From Poecilobothrus nobilitatus (lineage: Eukaryota > Arthropoda > Insecta > Diptera > Dolichopodidae), in the NCBI GenBank assembly GCA_947095535.1, contig OX352772.1, positions 103,913,099-103,977,098 on the forward strand: a DNA stretch of 64,000 bases, in the 5' to 3' direction. Shown piece after piece: positions 47,401 to 58,261 of this stretch; position 1 is the first letter of the stretch; each line of letters starts with the position of its first letter. The notes beneath the pieces were generated by a model. The model was not told where the DNA came from and searched no databases. It saw only the letters and a program-made list of their open reading frames with translations. A program made the position numbers and the translations under genes.

Positions 47401-47808
47401 ACGCATGTAAGTAACTGTTCTGCGGAACGCAGTTTTTCGTTATTGAAAAGATTGAAAACCTATTTAAGATCTACTATAAAGGAACAACGCTTAAACGCAT
47501 TAGCTATATTATCAATAGAAACAGATTTTACATCAAATATAGATTATTCTGATATAATTCATGATTTTGCTGACAAAAAATCAAGGCGAAAACTTTAATG
47601 CGTTAAAAGGAAGTAAGAAAGGCAAAATTTTACTTAATTAGTGCGTACTCCACTGACTTTTTTAGTTCTTATTAAATCAATAAATTAACAAACAAAAACA
47701 ACAGATAATTAGTTTTAATTGTATATTTGTACTTTTTAATTTTTAATACGAATAATGGGGCGCGTTAATATATATTACCTAAGGGCGCCAAAGATACAAA
47801 TGCGGCAA
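44425..47808 (+). mobile_element. hAT-B DNA transposon, nearly intact
   Basis: Flanked by TGCGCATTAT on both sides (44,415-44,424; 47,809-47,818), which includes the 8-bp duplication expected for hAT. The left end CATGGGCGCTTTTAC and the right end, read inward, TTGCCGCATTTGTA, are imperfect inversions; GGGCGCC appears near both ends. One 837-codon transposase frame with a single stop fills the centre. Confidence 0.87.
45088..47598 (+). pseudogene. hAT transposase, ZMYM1-like (single nonsense codon)
   Basis: One 837-codon frame starting MEGRKKNSGYQNRK, broken only by TAA at 46,375-46,377, where the conserved motif (RGQS-x-DNARNM) normally has Tyr. Order: basic N-terminus, TTF-type zinc finger (about residues 155-235; IYCAPCRLLGG, CLSQHENTSQH), DUF4371 region with SVDSTPDISHTDQLAFI (first Asp, about 46,180), the DNA motif after the stop (second Asp), FIPCAAHSMNL, and the hAT dimerisation domain VSNCSAERSFSLLKRLKTYLRS (about 47,405-47,470). 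Many insect genomes annotate such genes as zinc finger MYM-type protein 1-like. Very recently dead, or active via readthrough. Confidence 0.92.
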
Positions 47809-47922
47809 TGCGCATTATATATTGTTATGTCTTCTTCAACGGTACCAAGTATAGAAAGTGAGATTTTAGAGAATTTTTAAAATTTGAATAAAATATTTTT
47901 ATTAATAAGATGGTGTTTTAGA

Positions 47923-49690
47923 ATGGAGAGCGATATATTTTTGAGTTCTAGCTCCGAAAATGAATTTGAGCAAAAAGATTTTTCTTGTAAGTTATTATTT
48001 TTGTTAGTTTATTTGTATTCAATTATTTTTAAAAATAAATGTAATCTCATATACGACATATTTTATTCTAGCTGATGATTTAGATGGCGATCCTAACTAC
48101 ATACCTACTTTTGAAGCAATAGAAACAGATGCAACTACATCAGGTTAATATTATAAACAATATCCATATTAAATTTTGGAAATTGTATTTATTAAACTTG
48201 TCTTGTTTTTTAAGCAGTTTTTACAAACATAAACTCAGTAATGGCTTCTAGTAGTAATTTTAATTTTGAAACCAGAAATATGCCTTCAGATTTTTCACAA
48301 TCAGGTAAGAATAACTTCCCACTTTTCACCCGATGATTGAAGGTACACCTAGATTCTAATAATTTGATTTCGTTATCATAATCAATTTAGATGCCGCGAC
48401 ACACCTAAATCGACAAGAAAACGACAAAAATATCCAGAACGCTGGAAAAAAAATATTTTGAAAAAATTCCGCGAATTTGGCGATAAATATACCAATCGAA
48501 CAGGTAAAATAATAGCACCAAGAAAAATTAAACCGCCTTGTTTTTTGCACAAAGTTTTGAAATGAAATGAAAATGTTCGCTCAAATATATTTAATCATTT
48601 CCCGGTCACTCTCCGATAATGACAAAAATCATTTTTATTTAAAATTTGTCAAGCAAGTTCCAGTGAAACGCCACAGAACATCATCCCAAACCAAAAAGTT
48701 TACATATCACTTTTATTTTAATTTGAATGAAGAAATTCGTAGAGTTTGCCGAACTTTCTTTGTAAACACTTTAGCAATAAACCAAAAACGAGTTTATTAT
48801 AGTTTCAACAACTTATGCTTACCACATTCTAAAACTCCTCTTCCTCGCAAAAAAGGGAAACATAAGAAAACATTTACACCTGAAGAAAAGTTGGATGAAA
48901 TTCGCAAGCATATAAAAGCTTTCCCTATAATAGAGTCTCACTATTGTCGTGCTACAAGTGAAAGAAAATATCTCGAACCAGGTTTATCGAGTGCCAAAAT
49001 GTACAATTATTATGTGGAAGAAACATATATGCCATTAAAAATAAATATGTATAGAAAAATTTTTAATGAAGAATTTAATTTGTCATTTTGGTTACCAAAA
49101 AAAGATTTATGTAATAAATATGTTTTGTTCAAAATAAATTCAAACCCTACGGCTGATGAGATTCATTCTAATGATTTACATAAGGCAGAAAAAAACATGG
49201 CGAAGGCCGAAAGAGGTTTGGATCGTACAAATATGGATCCTAATCATTTGTTTCGATTTGCAAAATGTTATTACTGTTCCAAAAGGTAATTCTTCCATAT
49301 TTTTCTACAAGCGCAAACTAAATGTATATAATTTAACTGCAACGGAAATTATTCCTGAAAAAGAAAAAATTACATACTGTGCTATATGGACGGAGACACA
49401 AATAGGAAGAGGAGGAAACGATCTTGCTAACGCTATAATAAAACTTTTAAATAAAATTTGTCTCGATAACTCAAATTTGAGAAAAATTACTTTTTGGAGT
49501 GATAGTTGTATACCACAAAATCGAAATAAAATAATGTCCACTGCCTTAAAATATTTTTTTACAAAATTCTAATAGTCTCGTAGAATTGGTCCAAAAATTT
49601 TCTGAGCCGGGCCACTCACTATTGCAAGAAATTGACTGTGTGCATTCAGTGATTGAAAAACATTTAAAAAATCTTGATATACATAGATAA
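47923..49690 (+). pseudogene. Putative DDE/D transposase, DUF7869-like (copy 2)
   Basis: Three short exons with consensus splice sites and matching phases: 47,923-47,986 (MESDIFLSSSSENEFEQ), 48,072-48,143 (DPNYIPTFEAIE) and 48,218-48,304, then exon 4 from 48,391. Exon 4 has RKRQKYPERW, GDKYTNRTGKII, FPIIESHYCRATSERKYL, a CNKY remnant of the CxxCD box, FDLQNVITVPK (Asp at 49,255), FWSDSCIPQNRNK (Asp at 49,501) and PGHSLLQEIDCVHSVIE (Glu 49,628, Asp 49,634). Lesions: an in-frame TGA near 48,563, frameshifts near 48,600, 49,200-49,270 and 49,560, and further decay after 49,690. Same family as copy 1 but a distant lineage with different TIRs. Confidence 0.78.
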
Positions 49691-50910
49691 TTCATTTACT
49701 AAAATTATTATTAAATTTAAATTATCCTAAAATTAAACTAGATATTTTGCAAATATTTTGCACTGTACCTGCAGCGAAATTAAGTTTTATTAAATTTCTG
49801 TTTTCAAAAACAAAGATTATCCGACATTAAAAATCAGAACCTTTTCTGATAGAATACAAGGATTCTTTTTCAAATTTGGACTTTAAAAAAGTTGACATCA
49901 AAAAACTAGCAAATAAAAAAGTTTTAGCTACGCCTTTAAATTTGTTTCTTTGTAAACCTCCAGTTTTGCAGGAACGACCAATTTTGTCAAAAGAAAAAAA
50001 GATGATTTAAAATCATTAATACCTTTTTTAACTCTACCAGATCAAAACTATTTTAAAGTAATTTTAAACATTACAAATTAATTGAAATATTTTTGGATCA
50101 GTTCACAAATATGTATATTTTATAAAGTTATATTGTGATACAATTATTATTATGTATATTATGTGTATAGTACAAAAACTATGATATTTGAATAAAAAAA
50201 TTATTTCTTAAATTTCTTAAAATAAGTTAATTTTCAAAAATATTAAAAAGTTGTGAAATTACTATTATGTTTGTTTTTTTAGTTTTCATTGGAATATTTA
50301 TACTTAAAATTAATAATTTTCTTTAATTTCGTTCATTAAAAACCAAAGCTGTGAAATTGCTATTATGTTTGTTTTTTAGTTTTAATTATTATATTTATAC
50401 TTAAAATTAATAATTTTATTTAATTTCGTTTATAAAAAATAAAAATGCTGTGAAATGGCTGTTATGTTCATATTGTTATAATTGAATTATATAATTACAT
50501 GATTGATTAAAAAATAATATTAAATAAAAATTAACATAAAAACTAGGTTAAATTTCATTATGTTGTTAAATTTGATTATTTTAATTTTTTACAGTTTCTA
50601 CTACAATTTAAAAAAAAATTTAAGTTTTTAATTTATTTTTCTCATATTAATCGTAATCCATTTTTAATCTAATTGGCTCCATCTCCTTGACTTTACAAAG
50701 AATTTTTGCTTAACACCCTTCTTAATTCTTATTTGCACCAATGTAATAGAAGATCAATGCATGTTTGCTCCATACGCACAGAGAAAACTATTTTGTAATC
50801 GATTTGTATTGTATGGAGCAAACTGTCCACTATGACTTTTCTGACAAAATATCAAATATCTCGAAAAGTATTTGAGGACAGTGCCTAAAATTTAGCATAT
50901 GATTAGTTAA
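49691..50910. other. Copy 2 gene remnant and right subterminal region
   Basis: 49,740-50,080 still has weak coding similarity to the family C-terminus (short Lys-rich frames). After that it is AT-rich with repeated TGTGAAATTGCTATTATG-like phrases (50,260; 50,350; 50,450) and GCTCCATACG motifs in both orientations (50,764; 50,811). Confidence 0.5.
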
Positions 50911-51378
50911 TAAAATAAATAAAAAAAATTTTTAAAAAACAGCTTTTTTGAACTAAAAAGTAGAAAATAAATTTTTAATAGCAAATTTTTCTGTAATTTT
51001 CTAAACTGTATTGTTACAATCGAGATTTCTTTGGAAAAGTTTATTTCAATATGTCAAATATATTATAAATATAAGTATTTATAAGTTTTACAGTCTGTGA
51101 AATTAAAATAAAAGCTGGAGGCAACAAACGCATAACTATAAACTTATATTTTTAAATTTTGCCTCCAGCTTTTATATTAATTTCACAGACTTTAAAACTT
51201 ATATATACTTATATTTATATGTATATTTGACATATTGAAATAAACCTTTTCAAAGAAATCTCGATTGTAACAATATAGTTTAGACAATTACAGAAAAATT
51301 TGCTATTAAAAATTTATTTTCTACTTTTTAGTTCAAAAAAGCAGTTTTTTAAAAATTTTTTTTATTTATTTTATTTTA
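50911..51378. repeat. Foldback element with about 215-bp arms
   Basis: 50,911-51,125 and 51,158-51,378 are near-perfect inverted copies around a 32-bp loop; the inner stems end GCTGGAGGCAA and TTGCCTCCAGC. Non-coding. Could form a long hairpin transcript or be a foldback-type MITE. Confidence 0.85.
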
Positions 51379-52666
51379 TTCTTTTTAGTAGCGACAAATA
51401 TAAGTATTGAATTGATATTTTTTTTTTTCCTTGTTTAATTTTGAATTTTTACAGTTGCCCTCACAGTCTATAATTATATTATTACCTGTTATAATATAGA
51501 ATATATTGAATTTTTTTATTATTAATTTATTGTGGCAAAATTTTTAAAAAATTAAGAAAACGTTGCATAGCTAAATTCAAAATTTAAATAAAAATATTGC
51601 AATTTTACAATGTTCTTTATTTGCACTTAAAAATGCGACCCTTTGAAAACTTTGATTTATATACTGCCTTGTTTTTTCTTTCTTTTATAACACGATATTT
51701 TAATATTTCTTTTTTTCTATCTGTTATGTGTGTAAACATCAGATGTGCACATATACATAAGAAATAGCCTTTAAAAACAATCAAAGTAACATTTTTTGTT
51801 CTCTTTTTTTTCTATTCGTTTTTATTTTTCTTCCAGTATTACATTTTACTTTTTTTTCTGTTATTTAGGTACATTAAGAAGTTATTTTTTAGCACATTTC
51901 CAAAAAAATTTTGAAAAAATGTGCTTATTAGTTTCACTCTGTCCGTCCGTCCGTCCGTCCGTCCGTCTGTTTACAAAACTTCTACACCGTTAAAGATAGA
52001 GAAAAATTTTTTTTACCATGGCTAGGTCTCATAAAAAAAATAATTTTGTGGAACAACTTTTTCATGTAGCCCCACCCATTACGGAGCTACAGCCCCTCAA
52101 ACTTTGAAAAAGCCCTATTTTTAAATGCATATATCTTATGTTCTGCTTAAGATTTTTTCAATCTGAAAACGCCATTCGACAGGTATTTTTTTTAACTTTG
52201 TAAATTAATATCAAAATTATACAATACAATTTAAATTTAGTATTTAAATTTACCGTTATGTGAAAACCAAATTTAGCATGATTTTTCTACTTTCATAACT
52301 CCGGTACGCTTCTAGATAGAGGCTTGAAATTTTGAGGCAAGAAAGAACTTTTAGAATTAGTATAAGTTTGCTCAGAAAATTTTTTTGGACCACCACCCCC
52401 TGTTTATGAGCTATTAGGGCTTAAAAATTGAAAATTTGCTATTTTTAAACCCCTGTAACTTAGGAACCTGTACACATTTTACTTCTGCAAGATATAAAAA
52501 TTAAAGCTACAGTTAGTATCATTACAAGTATTGGAAAAAAAAAGAACCTGAAATTTTTGATAAGCAATTTTATTTTTTCGATACACATTATAAAAAAAAT
52601 AAGGTGCATTAAGAATAATGCAATGTTTATATTTTTTAATTTAATTTTTTTTATTGCTTTTTAATT
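51379..52666. other. Non-coding region with GTCC microsatellite
   Basis: AT-rich. 51,939-51,968 is a (GTCC)n tract of about seven units. ACATTAAGAA-type words occur at 51,870 and 52,605. Nothing coding recognised before the THAP exon at 52,667. Confidence 0.5.
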
Positions 52667-52744
52667 ATGGTTCGTACTTGTTGTGTCCCTGGGTGTAAAT
52701 CGAATTATAAATGTAAAACGAAAAATAAAATTTATACAGTTTAG
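52667..52744 (+). pseudogene. THAP-domain N-terminal exon remnant
   Basis: A 25-codon frame begins MVRTCCVPGCKSNYKCKTKN and then stops. This is the characteristic start of a THAP zinc finger (Cys-x4-Cys after a short hydrophilic lead). THAP fingers occur in P-element transposases and in domesticated derivatives. The remaining half of the finger (Trp, CxxH) is not readable downstream. Suggests a P-element-like insertion, now decayed. Confidence 0.6.
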
Positions 52745-53821
52745 TTAAATGGCTGGCTTTTGTTTAAAAATAAATCTTATATTGTGCTATACTGTTTAGA
52801 AAATTGAGAATTATTACTGTTTAGAAATGAGAATTGAGAAAAAAACTCGGTGAAAAGGTATAGTTATAATACAATAATAATGTCATTTTTAATCTATGCC
52901 CATTCTAAATCTACATATTCAGTTCTTAGTAAATTTCTTTTTCTTCCCTCTATTAGGTATCTTCGATCTTTTTGTTATTTAAACATTTCAAAATGGCTGG
53001 AGTCAAGAAATGCTAGAAAAAGTTGGAAAATATATTTTGAGAAAAATAGAATTAAAAATTCGAGTTGAACCTTGAATTTTTGATATGTGTTACAAAAAAT
53101 TTTGAATTTTATTTTAATATAAATTTCGATATATTTAGGGTAGTATTTCATATTTAAAGTTGTAAATGAAAATTGCTAAAATTCCTTAATTTTCTACTTT
53201 TTTCTAAGCAAAAAAATGAAAAAAAGAAACTGTCAAAACTCTCTCAATTTTCACAATACATGTTTAAATTTTGCACTAATACATTCTTAGGGGTCTTGTT
53301 CCAGTCTTGATATTTATGTAGTTTATGGTATGTACCTATACCTATATGTACACATACAATGCAATGGTCTCCATAAAAAACAATAGTCTTTTATAGAAAA
53401 AAAAAAACATTTACTTATGTATTACGTATACGTATTGGTATTGGGGAGTTTAGTAAATTTAGATAAAATGTTTTATTTTGGTTCTGTAATAATTCTGTTA
53501 TAAAAAATTCTGTTATATCTTTGTATGAAAATTTAATTTTGAAATTAAGCTAATTTCTCTAATGTTTCTCGATATTATTATTTTAAAATCATGTATTGTC
53601 ATCGGGATCTGATCTAATGAAGAAAATTGCAAGTCTCTAGCTCAACGGGAAGTGTGTTTAAAATGGCTTCTAAGATTCCATCCTTTACCCAACCAAGTTA
53701 ATAAAAAGCTGTTAAAAAATCAACAAACTCTACGTTAAAATTTCGACTATTGTTTATCGGACCAATTTTTGCCTTTTAACTCCCAAACTTTCTTTTTCGA
53801 TTTACTCGGAATATACCTTGA
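52745..53821. other. Non-coding right part of copy 2
   Basis: AT-rich with no convincing gene. Borders the right TIR at 53,822. Confidence 0.5.
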
Positions 53822-53852
53822 GGCGTATGGAGCAAAAGAGAATTCAGGCGAC
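53822..53852. repeat. Copy 2 right TIR
   Basis: GGCGTATGGAGC...TTCAGGCGAC, exact inverse of 43,424-43,454. Confidence 0.9.
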
Positions 53853-53854
53853 AA

Positions 53855-54180
53855 TATATAAATTAAATACTAAAATCAGAATTAATTACACCTTAAATAT
53901 CGTTACAAATTTAGTACAATTATTTTCCGTATTATAAACTTGAAATATTTTTATACTGACCTACATTAAAATTTTACAACAACAGTTTACATTACATACA
54001 TTTGATATAAGATAAGTTAATTTACTTACTGTATTTCATTCAAACATTTAATTTTTATGCATAAAAATGCAGCGTCAGCGAAAACCATTGCATAACGTTT
54101 AATTGTTAAAGAAATTTTACTTATTACTAAAAGTGGTAAATTTTAAATCGTAACTTAAATTGACTAAAGTATTCTGAACA
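53855..54180 (-). repeat. BEL 5' LTR, outer part
   Basis: Continues the LTR from TATATAAATTAAAT to ATTCTGAACA, aligning with 21,163-21,495. A few small indels separate it from the 3' LTR (for example TTTATGCATAAAAATG near 54,055), so the two LTRs have diverged since insertion. Confidence 0.9.
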
Positions 54181-55262
54181 GTAAGTATGTAATAATAATT
54201 GTATTTATATATATTCTATGGTTGTATTCTATCGTATTGTATTGTATTATATGAAATATAATACATATATCTGGTTGTATTATTAATTATTAGAATGGAT
54301 AAGAAAAATCAATAAAATAATAAAATCAAAGCTAATAAAAAAAAGAAGGTATATTTCATATTAGATTTTTAAAATGAGTTTTTATTTTATGAGACGTTGA
54401 TTAGAAGTTATAAGAATGTTTGGGTTTAGTTTGCTTGGCGTTTTACAAGATTGGGCAGTGCCTAACTTGCTCATTAGGTAGAGCCGCCGTTGTATAATGT
54501 ATATATATATATTAAATTAATAAAGTTTTAATTTAGGTCACTTTTCTATTGAAAAAATTGAATAAATAATAATAATAAATTTTAATATAAATTGGAAGAC
54601 ATGAATTTGCATCGTTTGTGTAATTTTATTATCGGTATCAAAAATGCATTATATAAATTAATCATAACATAGTGTTTTGTCTTATTAGAAAACCGGTTTC
54701 TTTTTTTTTATAAAAATATTATTAATATTTGTATTTAAATATAATTTTCATTAAATATCATTTTGTCATATTAAATATTTAAATATTAAAATATGTATTA
54801 ATAATATGATAAAATAAAAATGCAGCCAAACCCATCTATAAGAAAACCTTAGAAAGTTTAAAAAAATAAGAATTTGGAATTTCTTTTTTCATTCTATTAC
54901 ACTAGTTGACTGTTTTATAAGAAACGCGATAACAAGAAAATACTATTATGCAAAATTATAATTTCGATTTAATTATGTACTTTATAAAAGTACATACGGT
55001 ATTTCCGTATGTACGTATGATATACATGAAGTGCTCGAATAGCAAATAAAAAGTTTCTTATAAGTGGAGCCCGGTGTAATAATTATTAATAATGTCATAA
55101 AATGAAGCATTAGGTAACTGTACACATTTTTATTAAAAAAATTATTTTTATGGATTAAAAATAGGTCACTATTTTGTTGTAAGTTTCAGTGAAAACACAA
55201 TATAATTTTTTTTATATTGTAAAATTAAAAACTATTGTGTGCTAAAAAAAATTAAAACTAAT
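54181..55262. other. Non-coding flank between BEL and copy 3
   Basis: AT-rich. A hAT-like terminal word GAGCCGCCGTTG is at 54,482-54,493. A TTATAAGAAAC word occurs in both orientations (54,918; 55,051) and might be subterminal sequence of copy 3. No gene. Confidence 0.5.
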
Positions 55263-55334
55263 ATAAATATGGAAAGTGAGAAAGCTAAAAATATATAATT
55301 TAACATAAAAAACTATTCTCAATAAATTAACTAT

Positions 55335-55618
55335 TAGATCTTTTAGCGGATTCTGGTTCAGAATAACTTCCGTCCACTGAATAATGTATAAATATAGAAA
55401 CAGATGAAGGTAAAAATAGATAATTTAGCATAAAAAAATCTCAAAAAATTAAATTTTAGATCCTTTTGCTGATTCCGGCTCAGTATATTTTCCGCCCACT
55501 GAATGAAGTGTAAATATGGAAACCGATGAAGTAAAAATAGATAGCATAAAAAAAATCTCAAAAAATTTAATTTTAGATCTTTTTGCTGATTCTGGCTCAG
55601 TATATCTTCGCCAGATAC
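55335..55618 (+). repeat. 117-122 bp tandem repeat, about 2.4 units, at the 5' side of copy 3
   Basis: Units start at 55,335, 55,457 and 55,574 with TTTTAGATC(T/C)TTTTGC and contain the phrase ATGGAAAC(A/C)GATGAAG. Each starts with an acceptor-like TTTTAG, so it may be a tandemly duplicated small exon. Confidence 0.82.
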
Positions 55619-57668
55619 AAAGAAATTCCTCAGAAAATTCTTTAAATCGAGGCTCATATCGTTTAGAAGGTATACAGTTTAATATCAAAAAAATACAGAA
55701 AATATTTTAAATGTGCTTTCTTTAGATAACACTATATCATCAAATATCAGCAATGATCAACAGAAACAACCAAAGACTTGGAAAAGAAATGTTAAGAAAA
55801 GAAAGCGTAATTCAGGACAACAATATGAAAATTACATGGGTGTTGTTGTACCTGAAAAAGAATTTGAAAATGAAAGAAGTAATAGTAAAAAAAATGTCCT
55901 TCAAAACTTCCTATTTCACAATAAAAAAAAAATTCACCATGATTATTACGCGCTGTCTAATTTCGACTTACAGACTGCTTTCATATTTGGGTGCATTAAA
56001 ATAACTTCAAAAAAGAGGAAATACACGAACAAGGACATAAGCCGCAGAAACTACACAAGAATGTATTCTTTGAAAGATCAAAGTGGAAAAGATGTTTCCG
56101 TATGTTAGAAAGATGTTTCTGTATGAAATTTTTTAATGTGTACTGCAAGTCTCAGATGGAAGAATAAACAGAGCACTTTCTAGAGTACAACTGGATGGTG
56201 GAGCAGTAGCACCAAAAGATAAAACAGGTAAAAACAATCCACCAAACAAAACAAGTACCCAAAAAAGTAGACCAAATTTTAAAATTCCTTAAAAAAATAC
56301 CTTCATACCAATCACACTACAGTAGACACCATAATTTAAATAGAAAATACCTCTCTCCCGAATTAAATTTAACAAAACTCTACGACATATACAAATTAGA
56401 AACAGAAAATTATGTATCAAAATTTATCTTTGCTGAAAAATTTAATTAAAGGGCAAACTTACATTTCCATGCATCTTTAAGTGATACGTGTAAGACATGT
56501 GATAACTTAGAAAATCAATAAAGAGTCACTTCTGAAAGAGAAAACACAACTCTTGCAATAGAAAAAGATATACATTTACTTAAAGCAGATCTTGTAAAAC
56601 AGAATATGAAATTGGATGCAGAAAAATCAAAAATAGAAGAGAACCATGTCACTGCGATTTTCTTTGATTTAATGGGAACGCTGCCAACACCCGTTATTAC
56701 GACAGGCATAAGCTATTACAAGAGGAAATTATGGACCTATTGTTTAGGTATTCACAATTTAGATAAGATACGTTAAGTAACTCCATACTACTAGAAATAG
56801 GTGTTTCAACATTTATATTGGAAAATTCATTTATAAAGTAAGAAATATCATTGGTTTTGAATTTTAAATTAATAACGAGAAAACGAGATAAAAATTCTAC
56901 TTAAGTATGATTAGCTTATGTGAATCATAAAAATAGATAATTAACTTTTTGAATTTATCAAATTATTCAAGGTTTTTAATTAAGTTTTTATTAACAAAAA
57001 ACAATTTTATATACTTTTGGCATCATTAGCTGTGAATTATTTTTTTTTTAAAATGCAAAAAGATTTTGATACCACCTATTTGCATTTTTCCTGAAAAAAA
57101 TCAATGCCATATTTTAATATTACCGTGCAATTTCCTAACTTTTAGATAATATAAAATGTTGAAGAAAATTGTAAATTAAGTACATTTTATGAGATTATTA
57201 TCAGAATTTCCCGTTGTTGTGCAAATCTAGAAAAATTAATAGTTACTGTTTCAGGTAACAAACGTGCTCATATGTATGTTTGGGATGAAAATGTTGCCAA
57301 GAGGTCCTGACGAAATTGCTAGCTGTCTTCTTCATTATATAGAAAACAACGTCAGAACAATAAATTTAATAATGTTCAAAATTTGCTGCCTAAAATATGA
57401 GTCAACAAAACCATTAAAAATTTTTTTGAGGTATTCAAGCAGAAATGAAGATATGTTTTCAGTATTAAATATAAAAAAACAGAATGGTATCCTATCTGGA
57501 CATTTCTGAAATTCTACTGTATCCAAATGGAAGAAAAATATCCTAAAAAAAAAAGACTTATTGGATTTGTTGAAATTTGTACCACCAGTCCATCATTTTT
57601 TCTATAATTGTCTGGAAACCGAAAATGACGTCGATGAAATTATTTTTAGTGAGTCAGAAGAGCACTGA
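55516..57668 (+). pseudogene. Putative DDE/D transposase, DUF7869-like (copy 3)
   Basis: The N-terminal piece 55,516-55,710 (METDEVKIDSIKKI, LFADSGSVY) is followed by 55,713-56,108 with a basic, NLS-like KNVKKRKRNSGQQYENYMG motif matching the other copies. IPSYQSHYSR (near 56,300), CKTCD (56,487) and FFDLMGTLPTP (Asp at 56,666) follow, then an intron-like gap and GNKRAHMYVWDENVAKRGPDEIASCLL (57,255-57,350). The part with the second and third acidic motifs is missing, an internal deletion; the reading resumes at the C-terminal FVPPVHHFFYNCLE. Multiple stops. Dead. Confidence 0.7.
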
Positions 57669-58261
57669 CTATTCTGAAATATGAATATTTTTTTTTATTT
57701 ATAAATTACATATACTTAATTTATTGCGAAATAAGAATATGTTATTTCAGTATGTTGTCTGGAACTAGGACATATGATTAAAACACCGATTTTCTATTCT
57801 TTACGCCAACGTTTCGTATTAATCCAACTAGAAATTAGTAGAATTTATTAACTTATATTATGTAGGTTTACAACAATTATATTACAATTTTTTACCTTCA
57901 GAATTACAAATTAATCTTTTAACATTATTAATTTCCAAAAATTTTTTTTATATTAATTTCCAAAATTATAAACAATTATAACTTTAGAATTCATTTAAAA
58001 AACTTTAACTAAAATATTATTATTATAAATGATAAAATTAAAATTGAAAAATTTAACTAAAAATTTACTAAAATTTACTAATATAAAATTACAATTTAAA
58101 TAAATAACAATTACAAATGTGCCGCCAAAATTCTCTATGTAAAAATATTATACTAAAAAACAACAAGATAAAACAACAATAAAACTATCAAAATCAAACA
58201 TACATAGTAATTAAAATGACAATTAACTAGGTAAAGATGTTTTAGTTTATGTATAAATAAA

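Larger units (their letters stand above)
43422..53854 (+). mobile_element. 10.4-kb TIR transposon, DUF7869-like family, copy 2
   Basis: Ends begin TCGTCGCCTGAATTC and TTGTCGCCTGAATTC (right end read inward); they agree over 31 bp from position 3. TATA flanks both sides (43,418-43,421; 53,855-53,858), a candidate 4-bp target duplication like copy 1, although the site is TA-rich. A TTTGCTCCATACGC-like motif recurs in both orientations near the ends (43,434; 43,568; 43,914; 43,977; 50,764; 50,811; 53,826). Inside lie the family gene (47,923-49,690), a hAT element, an LTR-derived patch, a foldback repeat and a THAP exon. Confidence 0.82.
21097..54180 (-). mobile_element. BEL/Pao provirus, opened by nested insertions
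   Basis: Two LTRs (21,097-21,495; 43,357-54,180 split) enclose minus-strand gag, protease, RT, RNase H, integrase and an envelope-like gene in BEL/Pao order. Flanks GAAAG and GTAAG look like a 5-bp target duplication with one mismatch. Its own sequence is only about 6 kb; the rest is LINE-B with a transposon inside, the Gypsy-C tandem and the 10.4-kb TIR element. RT motif C is mutated and many frames are broken. Confidence 0.9.

Noticed and set aside
51939..51968. (GTCC)n tract as a regulatory element
   Set aside because: A simple microsatellite; nothing around it suggests function.
52850..53068. 72-codon frame downstream of the THAP exon as the rest of the finger
   Set aside because: It lacks the Trp, CxxH and AVPTIF-type residues expected of THAP domains.
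55335..55618. CRISPR-like repeat array
   Set aside because: Adjacent 117-122 bp units with no spacers, in an insect transposon; a plain tandem duplication.
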